NCBI RefSeq assembly: GCF_000023065.1
Contig: NC_012691.1
Location: forward strand, 1,966,501-2,030,500
Origin: Tolumonas auensis DSM 9187
Lineage (GTDB): Bacteria > Pseudomonadota > Gammaproteobacteria > Enterobacterales > Aeromonadaceae
DNA: 64,000 nucleotides
Reading direction: 5' to 3'
Part shown: in pieces, positions 26,070-35,571 of the stretch
How the letters are laid out: every line of letters begins with the position of its first letter
Position numbering within the stretch: position 1 is the first letter of the stretch
The notes under the pieces: model-generated
Seen by the model: the letters and a program-made list of their open reading frames with translations, nothing else
What the model was told of the DNA's origin: nothing
The model's database searches: none
Position numbers and translations under genes: made by a program

Positions 26070-26092
26070 AATGTGCATCTCATATGCAGTGT
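26070..26092. promoter_or_regulatory. NsrR-like operator, norV-proximal
   Basis: AATGTGCAT and ATATGCAGTGT form an imperfect palindrome with the NsrR spacing. It lies just upstream of the norV start (26052), where it would block transcription. Confidence 0.5.
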
Positions 26093-26106
26093 TTGCATCT
26101 TAGTTT

Positions 26107-26129
26107 AATATGCATTTCAAATGCAAGTT
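26107..26129. promoter_or_regulatory. NsrR-like operator upstream of norV
   Basis: AATATGCATTTCAAATGCAA followed by GTT matches the NsrR consensus AAnATGCATTTnAAATGCATnTT at nearly all positions. With the second box at 26070 it suggests that norVW here is an NsrR target. Confidence 0.75.
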
Positions 26130-26233
26130 ATGTTTGAGAGATTTTTTGTCTCGTATCTATGCGGGCATGCAATCGGGGAAATGGCGGAAACGGGCAACAG
26201 TTATGCGAATTCAGAAGGGAATTGGTTAGAAGG

Positions 26234-26878
26234 TTAAACTATCGTGTTGGTATTCTTATCCTTAATACCTTGCATGACTACAAAAGCACCCTGGCCATAG
26301 CCATCCAGAATTGTGTCATTCGGCGATGCAGGAATAAGCGTTTGCTTTGACATTACAGAACTGAATCCAGCCTGCCGGAGAAAAGATAAAACCTCTGGTG
26401 CGGAGTAAAAAACAGCGTCCTGATAAAACAGACTTTTCTCACGTTTTTCCATATATTGCCGGCCAAGAACGCTCTCTTTATCAATAAAACCGACCAGAAT
26501 ATAACCGCCAGGTTTCAATACTCTGTATGCCTCTTTGAATGCCTGCAAGACATCATCCAGAAAACAGATCACGGTAACCATCAGCACTAAATCAAACTGA
26601 TTGTCTTCAAATGGTAGTTGCTCTGCGATTGCAGAAAAAACAGAAATGCCAGATTTTGCAGCTATGGCAGCCATCGCAGCTGAAGGTTCTATTCCGGTTG
26701 TAATACCAAGCGGGATTGCAAACCGTCCTGTACCAATACCAACTTCTAACCCATTCCCTGAATAAGAACGCATAAACTCGCGAATAATGGCTAACTCGGC
26801 TTCATATATTTCAGAATGCTCATCAAACCATTGGTCATATTCATGACTGTGTTCATCAAAGGATTTGGTCTTAGGCAT
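26234..26878 (-). CDS. Class I SAM-dependent methyltransferase
   Basis: This 214-aa protein has the SAM-binding motif I LEVGIGTGRFAIPLG and the acidic motif II 'GIEPS'. Motif III is FDLVLMVTVICFLDD and the post-motif segment is RVLKPGGYILVGFID, placing it near the UbiE/Methyltransf_11 group. The substrate is unknown. It lies between norV and the SorC-type regulator on the same strand, 21 bases from the regulator, so it may be read from the regulator's promoter. Confidence 0.85.
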   Translation of the reverse strand: MPKTKSFDEHSHEYDQWFDEHSEIYEAELAIIREFMRSYSGNGLEVGIGTGRFAIPLGITTGIEPSAAMAAIAAKSGISVFSAIAEQLPFEDNQFDLVLMVTVICFLDDVLQAFKEAYRVLKPGGYILVGFIDKESVLGRQYMEKREKSLFYQDAVFYSAPEVLSFLRQAGFSSVMSKQTLIPASPNDTILDGYGQGAFVVMQGIKDKNTNTIV

Positions 26879-26899
26879 ACACCTATCAGCTCTCTTGAA

Positions 26900-27847
26900 T
26901 TAACGGAGAAGTGCCTCGGCTGTAAATCGATCGGTAATTAATACATCTACATAACCACCGATTAATGCACCTTTGATCGCCACACTTTTTTCGAGGCTAC
27001 CAGCCAATGCGACAACACGTGGGCACTTTTTAACCAGATCAAGCGGCATACCGATAACCGGATCTTCTTCATCACTTAATACCGGCTCACCATTTTCGTT
27101 ATAGTAGTGCAAACATATGTCGCCAACAGCACCTCGCTGAGCAAGTTTGCCCAGCATTTCTCCATGATAATAATTTCCTGAACTTCGCAATAATTCAGAA
27201 GGTTCCAGCATGCCAATACCGACAATGGCCAGATCGACCTCTTTGAATTGATCAACAACCTCTGATACTTCCTGCGCGGCCATTAAACGCTTTTTATCGT
27301 CAATAGAACGCTCAATACTCTGTGACGGAAGTAAAGACGGTGAACAGTTCAGCATATTCGCAAGAGAATGCGTTAACAAAGTGGCCTGCACGTTACCATT
27401 CGGACCAACACCGCCCAGCAACTGGATAACGCCCCGGGCCTTCACATTTAGTGGATGCATATTATCCACCATGGCGGTGATCGTGCCGCTCCAGGCAGAC
27501 ACACCGACTAAATCATTTGGCCGCAATGATGTTTGTAAATAATGGGCAGCAGCGGATCCAATAGCCTGTTTAATCTGGCTCTCATCCGGATTATCTGGCA
27601 CATCAACGACAATTGCCTGTGTGATGTTATAGCGCTTCTGTAACTGAGACTCTAACCCCAGAAAGACATGAGAAGGTTGAATTACACTGATCTTTACGAA
27701 GCCTTCATTTACACACCGGGTCAAAGCCCGCGATACAAATGACTGAGACAGATCCATCGTCTTCGCTATATCAGATTGCTTTAATCTGTCGACATAATAC
27801 AGCGTTGCAATTTTCACTAATTGTCTTTGTTCATCACGCTTTGACAT
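26900..27847 (-). CDS. SorC-family sugar-binding transcriptional regulator
   Basis: This 315-aa regulator has an N-terminal winged helix (about 8-55: LVKIATLYYVDRLKQSDIAK, then SQSFVSRALTRCVNEGFV) and a C-terminal sugar-phosphate-binding domain of the SorC/DeoR type. It is divergent from the RibB-like gene and next to a pentose catabolic cluster on the same strand. It is the best candidate to read the GAATATTTATTC elements before the transporter, transketolase and transaldolase genes. A related inverted repeat, TATTC-N6-GAATA, lies in its own upstream region at 27895-27910. Confidence 0.88.
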   Translation of the reverse strand: MSKRDEQRQLVKIATLYYVDRLKQSDIAKTMDLSQSFVSRALTRCVNEGFVKISVIQPSHVFLGLESQLQKRYNITQAIVVDVPDNPDESQIKQAIGSAAAHYLQTSLRPNDLVGVSAWSGTITAMVDNMHPLNVKARGVIQLLGGVGPNGNVQATLLTHSLANMLNCSPSLLPSQSIERSIDDKKRLMAAQEVSEVVDQFKEVDLAIVGIGMLEPSELLRSSGNYYHGEMLGKLAQRGAVGDICLHYYNENGEPVLSDEEDPVIGMPLDLVKKCPRVVALAGSLEKSVAIKGALIGGYVDVLITDRFTAEALLR

Positions 27848-27894
27848 CGGAATAACCCATCAAAAATTATTGATATAAAAAATCATAGCATTTT

Positions 27895-27910
27895 TATTCA
27901 GCATCGAATA
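27895..27910. promoter_or_regulatory. Candidate operator TATTC-N6-GAATA
   Basis: This inverted repeat in the divergent promoter region uses the same half-sites as the 12-mer found three times in the pentose cluster, but in the outward order. Autoregulation is possible; the evidence is weak because the half-sites are short and AT-rich. Confidence 0.35.
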
Positions 27911-27992
27911 GATAGAACTTAGCTCTTTTGATGTTATAGTTGATGCCACATTCTATGCAGGTAATTTTCAATATCAGAGCAGAGGTGAAGAG

Positions 27993-29084
27993 ATGGCATT
28001 AAGTAGCACAAAAGAAATTATTGAGGATATTCGTCAGGGCAAAATGGTTATCCTGATGGACGATGAAGATCGCGAAAATGAAGGCGACATCCTGATTGCT
28101 GCCGAAAAAATTACACCTGAAATTGTGAATTTTATGGCAATGCATGGCCGAGGACTGATCTGTCTTACCCTGACCCGGGATCGTTGCGAACAATTGAAGC
28201 TGCCACTGATGGTGAAGAATAACACCGAACAGTATGGCACTAATTTTACAGTCTCTATTGAAGCAGCCGATGGCATCGAAACCGGCATCTCCGCTTATGA
28301 CCGTGCCATGACGATCAAAGCGGCAACAGCACCGAAAGCGATTCCTTCTGATATCGTATCCCCGGGCCACATCTTTCCTGTTATGGCAAAAGATGGCGGT
28401 GTGCTGGTTCGTGCCGGACATACCGAAGCAGGTTGTGATCTGGCCAGACTGGCAGGCTTAGAACCAGCCTGTGCCATCGTAGAGATCCTGAATGAAGACG
28501 GCACAATGGCCCGTCGCCCACAGCTGGAAATCTTTGCGCAAGAACATGGTATTAAGCTGGGTACAATTGCTGATTTGATTGAATACCGTATTGCTAACGA
28601 AACGATCATCGAAAAAGTAGCAGAGAATAAGCTGCAAACAGAATTTGGTGAGTTTGACCTGGTTACTTACAAAGATCACATTGATAACCAGTTGCACTAT
28701 GCGTTATGCAAAGGTGAAATTACACCGTCAAAACCAGTTCTTGTCCGCGTGCATACCCGCGATACGTTTAAAGACATTCTGCATGTGCAGGATAGTCGCT
28801 GGACGATTACTGAAGCCATGAAAACGATTGCTGCATCAGGTGGTGTAATGGTCATCATCAGCAAAGCAGAAACACCTGAATATCTGGCGCAGAAAATTAC
28901 TGAACTGACTAAGGCGCCAGCAACTCAAAATATAAATAAAGGGAAATCCCGTGATATCGGGATCGGATCGCAGATCCTGCACAATTTAGGCGTCACCAAA
29001 ATGCGCTTAATTTCATCTAACACACAGAAATATCATGCACTTTCCGGATTCGGTCTTGAAGTTGTTGAATATGTTTGTGAATAA
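27993..29084 (+). CDS. RibB-type DHBP synthase with degenerate GTP cyclohydrolase II domain
   Basis: This 363-aa protein has a complete 3,4-dihydroxy-2-butanone-4-phosphate synthase domain (about 1-205), with [20 protein letters not shown] and [16 protein letters not shown]. The C-terminal half has the GTP cyclohydrolase II layout but not its three zinc cysteines: the expected SECLTGDVFGSLRCDCG region reads [17 protein letters not shown]. It should make the four-carbon riboflavin precursor from ribulose 5-phosphate but not open GTP. Proteins like this are called RibBX. It stands divergent to the SorC regulator, beside pentose genes that would supply or compete for ribulose 5-phosphate. Confidence 0.9.
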   Translation: MALSSTKEIIEDIRQGKMVILMDDEDRENEGDILIAAEKITPEIVNFMAMHGRGLICLTLTRDRCEQLKLPLMVKNNTEQYGTNFTVSIEAADGIETGISAYDRAMTIKAATAPKAIPSDIVSPGHIFPVMAKDGGVLVRAGHTEAGCDLARLAGLEPACAIVEILNEDGTMARRPQLEIFAQEHGIKLGTIADLIEYRIANETIIEKVAENKLQTEFGEFDLVTYKDHIDNQLHYALCKGEITPSKPVLVRVHTRDTFKDILHVQDSRWTITEAMKTIAASGGVMVIISKAETPEYLAQKITELTKAPATQNINKGKSRDIGIGSQILHNLGVTKMRLISSNTQKYHALSGFGLEVVEYVCE

Positions 29085-29094
29085 CAGTTCCAAT

Positions 29095-29125
29095 AAAAAA
29101 GGAGCAAACTGCTCCTTTTGTTTTT
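29095..29125 (+). terminator. Rho-independent terminator after the RibB-like gene
   Basis: AAAAGGAGCA-AAC-TGCTCCTTTT is followed by GTTTTT. It lies ten bases after the stop codon and, being A/T-symmetric, can also end the convergent fucU transcript. Confidence 0.9.
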
Positions 29126-29139
29126 ACCATTACTTGCAA

Positions 29140-29586
29140 TCAATCAAAAACAACACCCTTCTTGAGAATAAAGCATCCATAAGGCCGATTCTCGCTGGTT
29201 TGCACGACAGCAAAGCATTTTTTGGCTGCTGCGTAATAATCAAAACGTTCAATAACATAGTGCCCTACTTCAGCGTTTTCAGCTTTCTTGCAGGCAGCCA
29301 ATACGTCATGATGCACTGACAGGATTGTCCCAGGCTGATCGACCGGATCCATCCACCCTACCGGTGTGGGCACAAAGTTATCAAGAGGCATCAATTCCAG
29401 AATGCCGCTGATGCAGGTTGGCGCGTCCATCCCACCCAAACTCACAAGTTTGCCAGATGTAGTTTCATTTGCGATTGATCTTGCAGGGAAATTACGATCA
29501 ACCACGGCCAATTCATCACCATGTCCCATAGCTGCCAATATCCACAACAACTCAGCATCCATAAATGGCGGGATGTTCTTCAACAT
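29140..29586 (-). CDS. RbsD/FucU-family sugar mutarotase
   Basis: This 148-aa protein has the FucU/RbsD signature ILAAMGHGDELAVVDRNFPA, with the catalytic His in GHGDE. LSVHHDVL and RFDYYAAAKKCFAVVQT (Tyr active-site region) follow. It interconverts sugar anomers to feed the isomerase or kinase. It is the last gene of the minus-strand pentose catabolic operon, 89 bases after the isomerase with a hairpin in between. Confidence 0.9.
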   Translation of the reverse strand: MLKNIPPFMDAELLWILAAMGHGDELAVVDRNFPARSIANETTSGKLVSLGGMDAPTCISGILELMPLDNFVPTPVGWMDPVDQPGTILSVHHDVLAACKKAENAEVGHYVIERFDYYAAAKKCFAVVQTSENRPYGCFILKKGVVFD

Positions 29587-29620
29587 GTTGTTTCCTCAGA
29601 TAAAATTCAGAGAATTATTT

Positions 29621-29646
29621 AAGGCACGGACATTCAGCCGTGCCTT
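29621..29646 (-). terminator. Intercistronic hairpin between isomerase and mutarotase genes
   Basis: AAGGCACGG and CCGTGCCTT form a perfect 9-bp stem with an 8-base loop. The following T content is low on the minus strand, so partial termination or mRNA stabilisation is more likely than a full stop. Confidence 0.55.
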
Positions 29647-29675
29647 TTCCATATTGGGTTTGCTAACAGTGGATT

Positions 29676-31094
29676 TTATTTGTGGTAATAACACTCAACG
29701 CCTAAATATTTGGTGAATGCTTCGTTTAACACGGCAGCACTGGCTGAATGGTTCAGCGCTACGTGATGTTCAAAGCCGTTATTGCAGATGTGGGAAAGTA
29801 GATCTTCCAGCCCTGGGACCTGAACAACCGCACGGCAGCCAACAGTATCAAGTCTGTCATCCACAAATTTACCTTCCCCGACATAGGCTTTTACCTTGCC
29901 GGTAAAATCGTCGGTAGAGAGACGGAAGTAAGTCAACGGACCCGCTTTCATACGACCATGAATCGCGCCACAGGTATTTTCACAACCAACGGTGGTACCG
30001 ATGATGTCAGCGGTTCCCATAACCGGATTTTCCAACTCTTCAGTTGCAAAGTTACCGCAATGGAACAGTACGCATTTATCGCGGTCATCACCAAAGTTGT
30101 TATTCCAGTCAGCAATAGAAGCTGGTTTTTGCGAGGTAACAGTCAGGGCGTACATGGATAAGGCACCCATAACATCCACTTCACAAGCGCTTGGCATCAG
30201 CTGGCCTGACATGACACTCATGATAGAGCAAACGTTGATACCCAGCGTTTTTTGCAGAGAAGTCCAGCATTGAATCGCCGTGGTATTGATATCGTTTTCA
30301 ATGATCCACTGACTGATGACGACAAACAGTTTTGCCATCAGTTGCAGCTTATCTGCCGGGATCGCGCCGGTATCAGCATTTGCTTTCAGTAATGCCAGCT
30401 TCTCATCAATGCGCAAGTCATCATCTTTCAGATTGTCAACACGGGTAAATATTTCTGACAGATCGATGGTTTCAACAGTAACGCCCATTCTTTCCAGCAA
30501 TTTTTCACTGTAACGCACAGTGTTAAAACTGGCCGGACGCGCGCCAATAGCACCAACGCGGCAACCACGCATAGCGCTGACAACACGACACAGCTGGGTG
30601 AAACGCCCCAGATCTTTTTTGAACACATCACTGTTCAGCCCACAAACATGCTGAGTGGTCAGGGTATAAGGGATACCGTATTGACGCAGGTTATTACACA
30701 GTGAAATTTTACCGCAGAAACTGTCGCGACGTGTCGCCAGGCCCATCTTGTCCAGAGAGTCTTCTTCCGCCTGAATCAGTACAGGCACAGTGATACCTGC
30801 CAGACGGATTGCATCAGCAATCGCTTTTTCATCCCCGAAGTTAGGTAACAGAACAACTACACCCTGAATTTCTTCACGATGTTTTTTTAATAATTCAGCA
30901 GCAACTTTTGCATCCTGATAAGTTTCTACCCCACCATAAGCGGTTTGCTCTTCGGTGAGCATAACAGTGTTAATACCCATTGTTTCGAAAATGGCACTGG
31001 CTTCACGGCGAGCATCACCCACCAAATAACTAGGGAAGAAACCACGGTTACCAAACAACACTGCTACTGTTACTTTATCGGTAGTTTTAGTCAT
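29676..31094 (-). CDS. L-fucose/L-arabinose isomerase-family sugar isomerase
   Basis: This 472-aa member of the FucI/AraA superfamily has an N-terminal Rossmann-like domain (TVAVLFGNRGFFPSYL). A middle segment (IQCWTSLQKTLGINVCSIMS) and a conserved late stretch (CVLFHCGNFA) follow, with ENTCGAIHGRMKAGPLTYFRLSTDD in the C-terminal barrel. It should convert an aldose to a ketose with a divalent metal. Its operon partners (FGGY kinase, split transketolase) suggest a branched pentose such as D-apiose as substrate, isomerised to D-apulose. This is an inference from the gene set; L-arabinose or a fucose-like sugar is an alternative. Confidence 0.8.
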   Translation of the reverse strand: MTKTTDKVTVAVLFGNRGFFPSYLVGDARREASAIFETMGINTVMLTEEQTAYGGVETYQDAKVAAELLKKHREEIQGVVVLLPNFGDEKAIADAIRLAGITVPVLIQAEEDSLDKMGLATRRDSFCGKISLCNNLRQYGIPYTLTTQHVCGLNSDVFKKDLGRFTQLCRVVSAMRGCRVGAIGARPASFNTVRYSEKLLERMGVTVETIDLSEIFTRVDNLKDDDLRIDEKLALLKANADTGAIPADKLQLMAKLFVVISQWIIENDINTTAIQCWTSLQKTLGINVCSIMSVMSGQLMPSACEVDVMGALSMYALTVTSQKPASIADWNNNFGDDRDKCVLFHCGNFATEELENPVMGTADIIGTTVGCENTCGAIHGRMKAGPLTYFRLSTDDFTGKVKAYVGEGKFVDDRLDTVGCRAVVQVPGLEDLLSHICNNGFEHHVALNHSASAAVLNEAFTKYLGVECYYHK

Positions 31095-31112
31095 TTCAAT
31101 TTTCCTTCAAAA

Positions 31113-32594
31113 TTATTTAGGCTGAAAACGGGCACGAGCAACGGCCGTTTTCCATTGCAGATAGTTAGCCAGCATTTCTGCTGATTGCGCTCTTGGTTCG
31201 ATATATTCCACTTCCCGTGGCAATGCAGATAACTGTTGGTGATCTTTCCACCAACCAATCGCTTTCCCTGCCAGATAGGCTGCCCCTAAGGCTGAAATTT
31301 CCGCCACCTGATTACGGACGATGGTTCTTTGCAGTAAATCCGCCTGGAATTGCATCAGCCAACGATTTTTGGTGGCACCACCATCAACCAGCAAGGCATC
31401 CAGACGACAACCCGCAGCTTGTTCCATAGCATGGAACACATCGGCGATTTGATAAGCGATTGACTCAAGACCAGCACGAGCCATCACGGCTGGCGTAGTG
31501 GCATCGGTGAGTCCGCAGAACATCCCGCGGGCCTGAGTATCCCAGTAAGGTGCACCCAATCCTGATAACGCAGGGACGAAGTAAACTCCGGCATTATTTT
31601 CTACTGATTCCGCCATCTGACTCAGTTTGTCGAAATCATTAATTCCCAAAATACGGGAAACGAAGGCCAGGCCAGCACCGGTATGAGTGATATTGCCTTC
31701 CAAAGCCAGACTCGCTTCACCGTCATGCCAGGCAACCGTTGAACTCAAACCGAAATCACCGACAGGCGCTTTATCGATGCGGGTCATCAACGAACTGCCT
31801 GTGCCATAAGTGGCTTTGACTGTCCCGGGATTAAACCCGCCCTGGCCATATAGCGCGGCATGCGAATCACCGACCTGCGACAGCACGGGAATACCATCCG
31901 GTAAAGAGGCACACCCTTTGGTATCACCTCGCAGTTCAGACGATGGCAGAACCTTCGGCAAACAGGCCCGGGGAATACCAAAAATACGAAGTAATTCATC
32001 ATCCCAGCTCAGGGTATGGATGTTGAATAACTGATAACGCGATGCATTAGAATGATCGGTAACGAACGACTCGCCACCGGTCAGATTCCAGACCAGCCAC
32101 GCATCAACCGTTCCGACACAAAGTTCACCTGCTTCTGCGCGGTGACGACCATCCTGAAGGCTATCCAGCAACCAGGCGATCTTGGCTGCCGGGAACAATG
32201 GATCCAGCGCTAATCCGGTTAGCTGTATGACACGGGCTGCTTCCGGTTTATTGGCTATCTCCCGGCAAAGTGCTTCAGAGCGACGGCATTGCCAACTGAC
32301 AATAGGTGTTAACGGCTGACCTGACTGGCGTTCCCATACCAGAACTGACTCACGCTGATTACTGACCGCAATTCCCTTCAGAGCTGAAATATCTGAAGAT
32401 TGAAGACATTGCGTAATCGCCTGTTCAGTTGCATTCCAGATTTGCCACGGATCCTGTTCTGCCCACCCCGGCTTGGGGTGGTTCAGAGAGACAGGCACAC
32501 TACCTTTCGCGACAATATTGCCATCAGAATCAACAGTGATCGCTTTGGCATTGGTGGTGCCTTCATCAATAGCAATGATAAAAGGCTTAAGCAT
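31113..32594 (-). CDS. FGGY-family carbohydrate kinase
   Basis: This 493-aa kinase has the two actin-like FGGY domains. Key parts are FIIAIDEGTTNAKAITVD at the N-terminus and the FGGY signature region GTVKATYGTGSSLMTR. The C-terminal ATP-site segment is LDALLVDGGATKNRWLMQFQADLLQ. It phosphorylates the ketose made by the upstream-encoded pathway; in a D-apiose pathway this would be D-apulose to apulose 4-phosphate. Its start overlaps the end of the transketolase C-subunit gene by eight bases, showing tight coupling. Confidence 0.87.
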   Translation of the reverse strand: MLKPFIIAIDEGTTNAKAITVDSDGNIVAKGSVPVSLNHPKPGWAEQDPWQIWNATEQAITQCLQSSDISALKGIAVSNQRESVLVWERQSGQPLTPIVSWQCRRSEALCREIANKPEAARVIQLTGLALDPLFPAAKIAWLLDSLQDGRHRAEAGELCVGTVDAWLVWNLTGGESFVTDHSNASRYQLFNIHTLSWDDELLRIFGIPRACLPKVLPSSELRGDTKGCASLPDGIPVLSQVGDSHAALYGQGGFNPGTVKATYGTGSSLMTRIDKAPVGDFGLSSTVAWHDGEASLALEGNITHTGAGLAFVSRILGINDFDKLSQMAESVENNAGVYFVPALSGLGAPYWDTQARGMFCGLTDATTPAVMARAGLESIAYQIADVFHAMEQAAGCRLDALLVDGGATKNRWLMQFQADLLQRTIVRNQVAEISALGAAYLAGKAIGWWKDHQQLSALPREVEYIEPRAQSAEMLANYLQWKTAVARARFQPK

Positions 32595-33543
32595 CCAGGC
32601 CTCCTTTTATCAGCTGAACTGACTGCTTAACAATGCTGTTAGCATCAAAGCCATGATAGGCACGCATTGCAGCCCGACCAGCAGCCAAAGCATAGCCACC
32701 ATCCGGAATACCTAAACGCAATAACGGAATTGCAGCACCATGTTCAGCCAGCACTTCTGACACAAGGCTACCTAAACCACCATTGATATTGTGTTCCTCA
32801 ATAGTGATCACTTGTTTGACATGACCAATTGCATCTAACAACGCAGCCCGATTACAAGGGCGAATGGACGGCACGCTAATGACAGTTACAGAAATATGCT
32901 GATCTTCGAGCTGCGCAGCCGCATCGACGGCTTCATGCACCGTAGACCCCATCGCAATCAACGCAATATCAGAGCCGTGACGAAGAACATCAATATTTCC
33001 AGGGACAAACTTATAGTTCTCATCGTGTAACACGGGTAATTCTTTTCCATCTAGCCGGACGTAAACAGGGCCGATAGTTGTTAAAGCATAATCAATGATT
33101 TGTCGACATTCTTCAGGGCAAGATGGGGCGAAGATCTGAATATTACCGAAACCGCGCAATATAGAGATATCATCCAGACAATGGTGTGTACTCGCCAATG
33201 GACCATAACTGGCGCCTGAGTTCAGACCAAACAATTTCACGTTGGTATTGTTGTAGCAAACGTCGACCTTCACCTGTTCATTGGCACGTGAAATCAAAAA
33301 TGGCGCGGCATTACAGGTAACGGCAACTTTGCCGCCCAATGCCAAACCAGCCGCTGTACCAACCATGGCCTGTTCTGCAATACCCACATTGACCAATCGA
33401 TCCGGAAATTTCTTCACAAAAGGTGCGATCTTGGCAGTTGAAGTTGAATCGGCAACAACGGGAACGACATCAATACCGTTATCAACTGCGGCGATTAACC
33501 GCTCGACCATTACGCTGGCTAAATGTTCTGCGTTACTCATCAT
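32587..33543 (-). CDS. Transketolase-like protein, C-terminal subunit
   Basis: This 318-aa protein corresponds to the pyrimidine-binding and C-terminal domains of transketolase. Seen are VADSTSTAKIAPFVKKFPDR, the VNVGIAEQAMVGTAAGLA motif with the thiamine-activating Glu, and a C-terminal GSTVHEAVDAA ... VITIEEHNINGGLGSLV part. With the N-terminal subunit next to it, it forms a two-polypeptide enzyme. Such split transketolases act in dedicated sugar pathways, including apulose-4-phosphate transketolase (AptA/AptB). It overlaps the N-subunit gene by 11 bases. Confidence 0.88.
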   Translation of the reverse strand: MMSNAEHLASVMVERLIAAVDNGIDVVPVVADSTSTAKIAPFVKKFPDRLVNVGIAEQAMVGTAAGLALGGKVAVTCNAAPFLISRANEQVKVDVCYNNTNVKLFGLNSGASYGPLASTHHCLDDISILRGFGNIQIFAPSCPEECRQIIDYALTTIGPVYVRLDGKELPVLHDENYKFVPGNIDVLRHGSDIALIAMGSTVHEAVDAAAQLEDQHISVTVISVPSIRPCNRAALLDAIGHVKQVITIEEHNINGGLGSLVSEVLAEHGAAIPLLRLGIPDGGYALAAGRAAMRAYHGFDANSIVKQSVQLIKGGLDA

Positions 33544-34363
33544 TCAACTCCTTCAATGCCAATTCTACTTCTTCACCTTTTGGCACCTTGTGATGCCATT
33601 CAGGACGCCCCTGAATAAATGAAACACCAGCGCCTTTTTCGGTATGAGCAATCACCACATTTGGTTTGCCCTCTTGTTTCAAGCCTTCCAGCGTTTCAAC
33701 TACAGAACGCATGTCGTTGCCCTGACATTCAGAAACCTGCATACCAAACGCTTTCCATTTTTCATCCAACGGATCGGTATTCATGATTTCTTTGGTGTAG
33801 CCAGCAAGCTGGAGTCTGTTCTTATCATTAATGATGATCAGGTTGTCGAGTTTGTAATGAGCGGCAACCAGTGCTGCTTCCCAATTACTGCCTTCTGCTA
33901 ATTCACCATCACCCGTTACAACAAAAATCCGGCGTTTGCTGTTACTTTTTTTCGCTGCAATTGCTAAACCGACAGCCACTGGTAACCCATGACCTAATGC
34001 ACCAGTGTTCAGCTCTACGCCAGGAGTTTTCTGACGTACCGGATGACCCGGAAGCTTGGAATCTGCATGTTGATAAGTTGGCAACCACTCTTCCGGAAAA
34101 TAACCCGCTTCAGCCAGACAGCAGTAATAACCACCGGCTGCATGACCCTTGGATTGGATATAAATGTCACGTTCCGGGTCATTCAGATCTTTCGGGCTGC
34201 GATTAAGAATCCGGAAGTACAGTGCAGTCACGATATCAACCTGAGACAGGTCCGCACCGGTGTGTCCGCCAGCCGGACTTTCAGCATTCAGAACTACAAT
34301 ACGTCGACGTATTGCTTTTGCTTTCTTTTCCAACTCTTTGATAGATAGTGAGAATGGATTCAT
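33533..34363 (-). CDS. Transketolase-like protein, N-terminal subunit
   Basis: This 276-aa thiamine-diphosphate-binding subunit has GHTGADLSQVDIVTALYF and GALGHGLPVAVGLAIAA. The metal/ThDP motif GDGELAEGSNWEAAL ends about 28 residues later at NDKN. It is the first gene of the catabolic transcript (tkN-tkC-kinase-isomerase-fucU). It is preceded by AACCTC-type spacing and, 26 bases upstream, by GAATATTTATTC. A full-length housekeeping transketolase (tktA) exists at 40389, so this split enzyme is likely pathway-specific. Confidence 0.88.
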   Translation of the reverse strand: MNPFSLSIKELEKKAKAIRRRIVVLNAESPAGGHTGADLSQVDIVTALYFRILNRSPKDLNDPERDIYIQSKGHAAGGYYCCLAEAGYFPEEWLPTYQHADSKLPGHPVRQKTPGVELNTGALGHGLPVAVGLAIAAKKSNSKRRIFVVTGDGELAEGSNWEAALVAAHYKLDNLIIINDKNRLQLAGYTKEIMNTDPLDEKWKAFGMQVSECQGNDMRSVVETLEGLKQEGKPNVVIAHTEKGAGVSFIQGRPEWHHKVPKGEEVELALKELNDE

Positions 34364-34388
34364 AACAACCTCTAATATATTCGATGTT

Positions 34389-34400
34389 GAATATTTATTC
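34389..34400. promoter_or_regulatory. 12-mer GAATATTTATTC before the split transketolase operon
   Basis: One of three exact copies in the pentose cluster. The half-sites GAATA and TATTC form an inverted repeat. It sits 26 bases upstream of the tkN start, in the position of an operator. Confidence 0.6.
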
Positions 34401-34486
34401 CTTCCAGGTAAAAAAGATCTTTCGATTCAAATTTTACCGGTTGAAACCTCTGCCAAATAACCTGTTCATATATAACCGGGACTTAC

Positions 34487-35536
34487 TTATGCACTATGTG
34501 CTTTCTGAGACATAATCGCTGCTTTGTACTGCAGACGGCTTTGCATCTGATCGATGATGACCGCAACAATGATCACGATACCTTTAATGACCATTTGCCA
34601 GAATTCACTTACACCCATCATCACAAGACCATCAGCCAGAATGCCGATAACAAATGCACCGATAAGTGTGCCAGTAATCGTTCCGCGGCCCCCGGCCAGA
34701 GAAGTCCCACCTAATACCACTGCCGCAATGGCATTCATTTCAAATGCAGTACCTGTTGCCGGATGACTTGCGACCAACTGAGATGACACCACAATCCCGG
34801 CTATAGCAGCACAGAAACCAGAGATGGTATAAACCCATATCTTTATATTTTTTACTTTAATGCCTGATAATTCAGCTGCGCGTTCATTATCACCGATAGA
34901 ATATACGTGGCGTCCAAATGGTAGTTTCTTCGCAATGTATGCAACAATTGCAGCCAAAACAAACATCATCCAAATTGCATACGGTAAACCCAATAAAGTA
35001 CCTGCACCAATTTGTTCAAAACCAGTATTACCTAATTGAGAATTTCCTGATAACCCAGGGAATGTTTCCCCTCCGGAAAGTAACATCGCAGCACCACGAA
35101 CAATATACATTGTTCCCAGAGTACAAATAAATGGCGCTACGTTATATCTGGTAATTATCAGCCCATTTATTGCCCCAATTAATGCGCCCACAACCAGCAC
35201 AACAGGAACAACAACCCAGATACTAGGAAATATTGCTATACCTAAAGGAGAAAGAACAATCCCTTTTGCAATCATATAACCAGCAACCATACCACAGAAG
35301 CCAAGTGTGGCACCTATCGAGAGGTCTATACCCGCCGTAATAATAACAAAAGAGATACCCAACGCTAAAAAAGCATTAATAGAAATATGTTTAACCATAA
35401 TAACCAAACTGGTAGGTTCAAGAAACCCATCAACCATTATGGTAAAAAAACCAAGAATAACAAATAACGCAATAAACGTTCTTAACTTCAACAGCAAAAG
35501 AAATATATTCTCTTTTGAAAATGATGCTTTTGACAT
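34487..35536 (-). CDS. Sugar ABC transporter permease (RbsC-like)
   Basis: This 349-aa inner-membrane permease of the ribose/branched-chain amino acid type has about nine to ten helices. It includes the family segments GISFVIITAGIDLSIGATLG and NAIAAVVLGGTSLAGGRGTI. The start at 35536 (MSKASFSK) is preferred because GGAAGGTGGA lies just upstream; an in-frame ATG at 35569 lies three bases from the end of the ATPase gene. It is the last gene of the transporter operon, and the substrate is probably the pentose degraded by the adjacent enzymes. Confidence 0.9.
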   Translation of the reverse strand: MSKASFSKENIFLLLLKLRTFIALFVILGFFTIMVDGFLEPTSLVIMVKHISINAFLALGISFVIITAGIDLSIGATLGFCGMVAGYMIAKGIVLSPLGIAIFPSIWVVVPVVLVVGALIGAINGLIITRYNVAPFICTLGTMYIVRGAAMLLSGGETFPGLSGNSQLGNTGFEQIGAGTLLGLPYAIWMMFVLAAIVAYIAKKLPFGRHVYSIGDNERAAELSGIKVKNIKIWVYTISGFCAAIAGIVVSSQLVASHPATGTAFEMNAIAAVVLGGTSLAGGRGTITGTLIGAFVIGILADGLVMMGVSEFWQMVIKGIVIIVAVIIDQMQSRLQYKAAIMSQKAHSA

Positions 35537-35571
35537 AGGGATTCCACCTTCCAGCGCTTTAACTTTCATAA

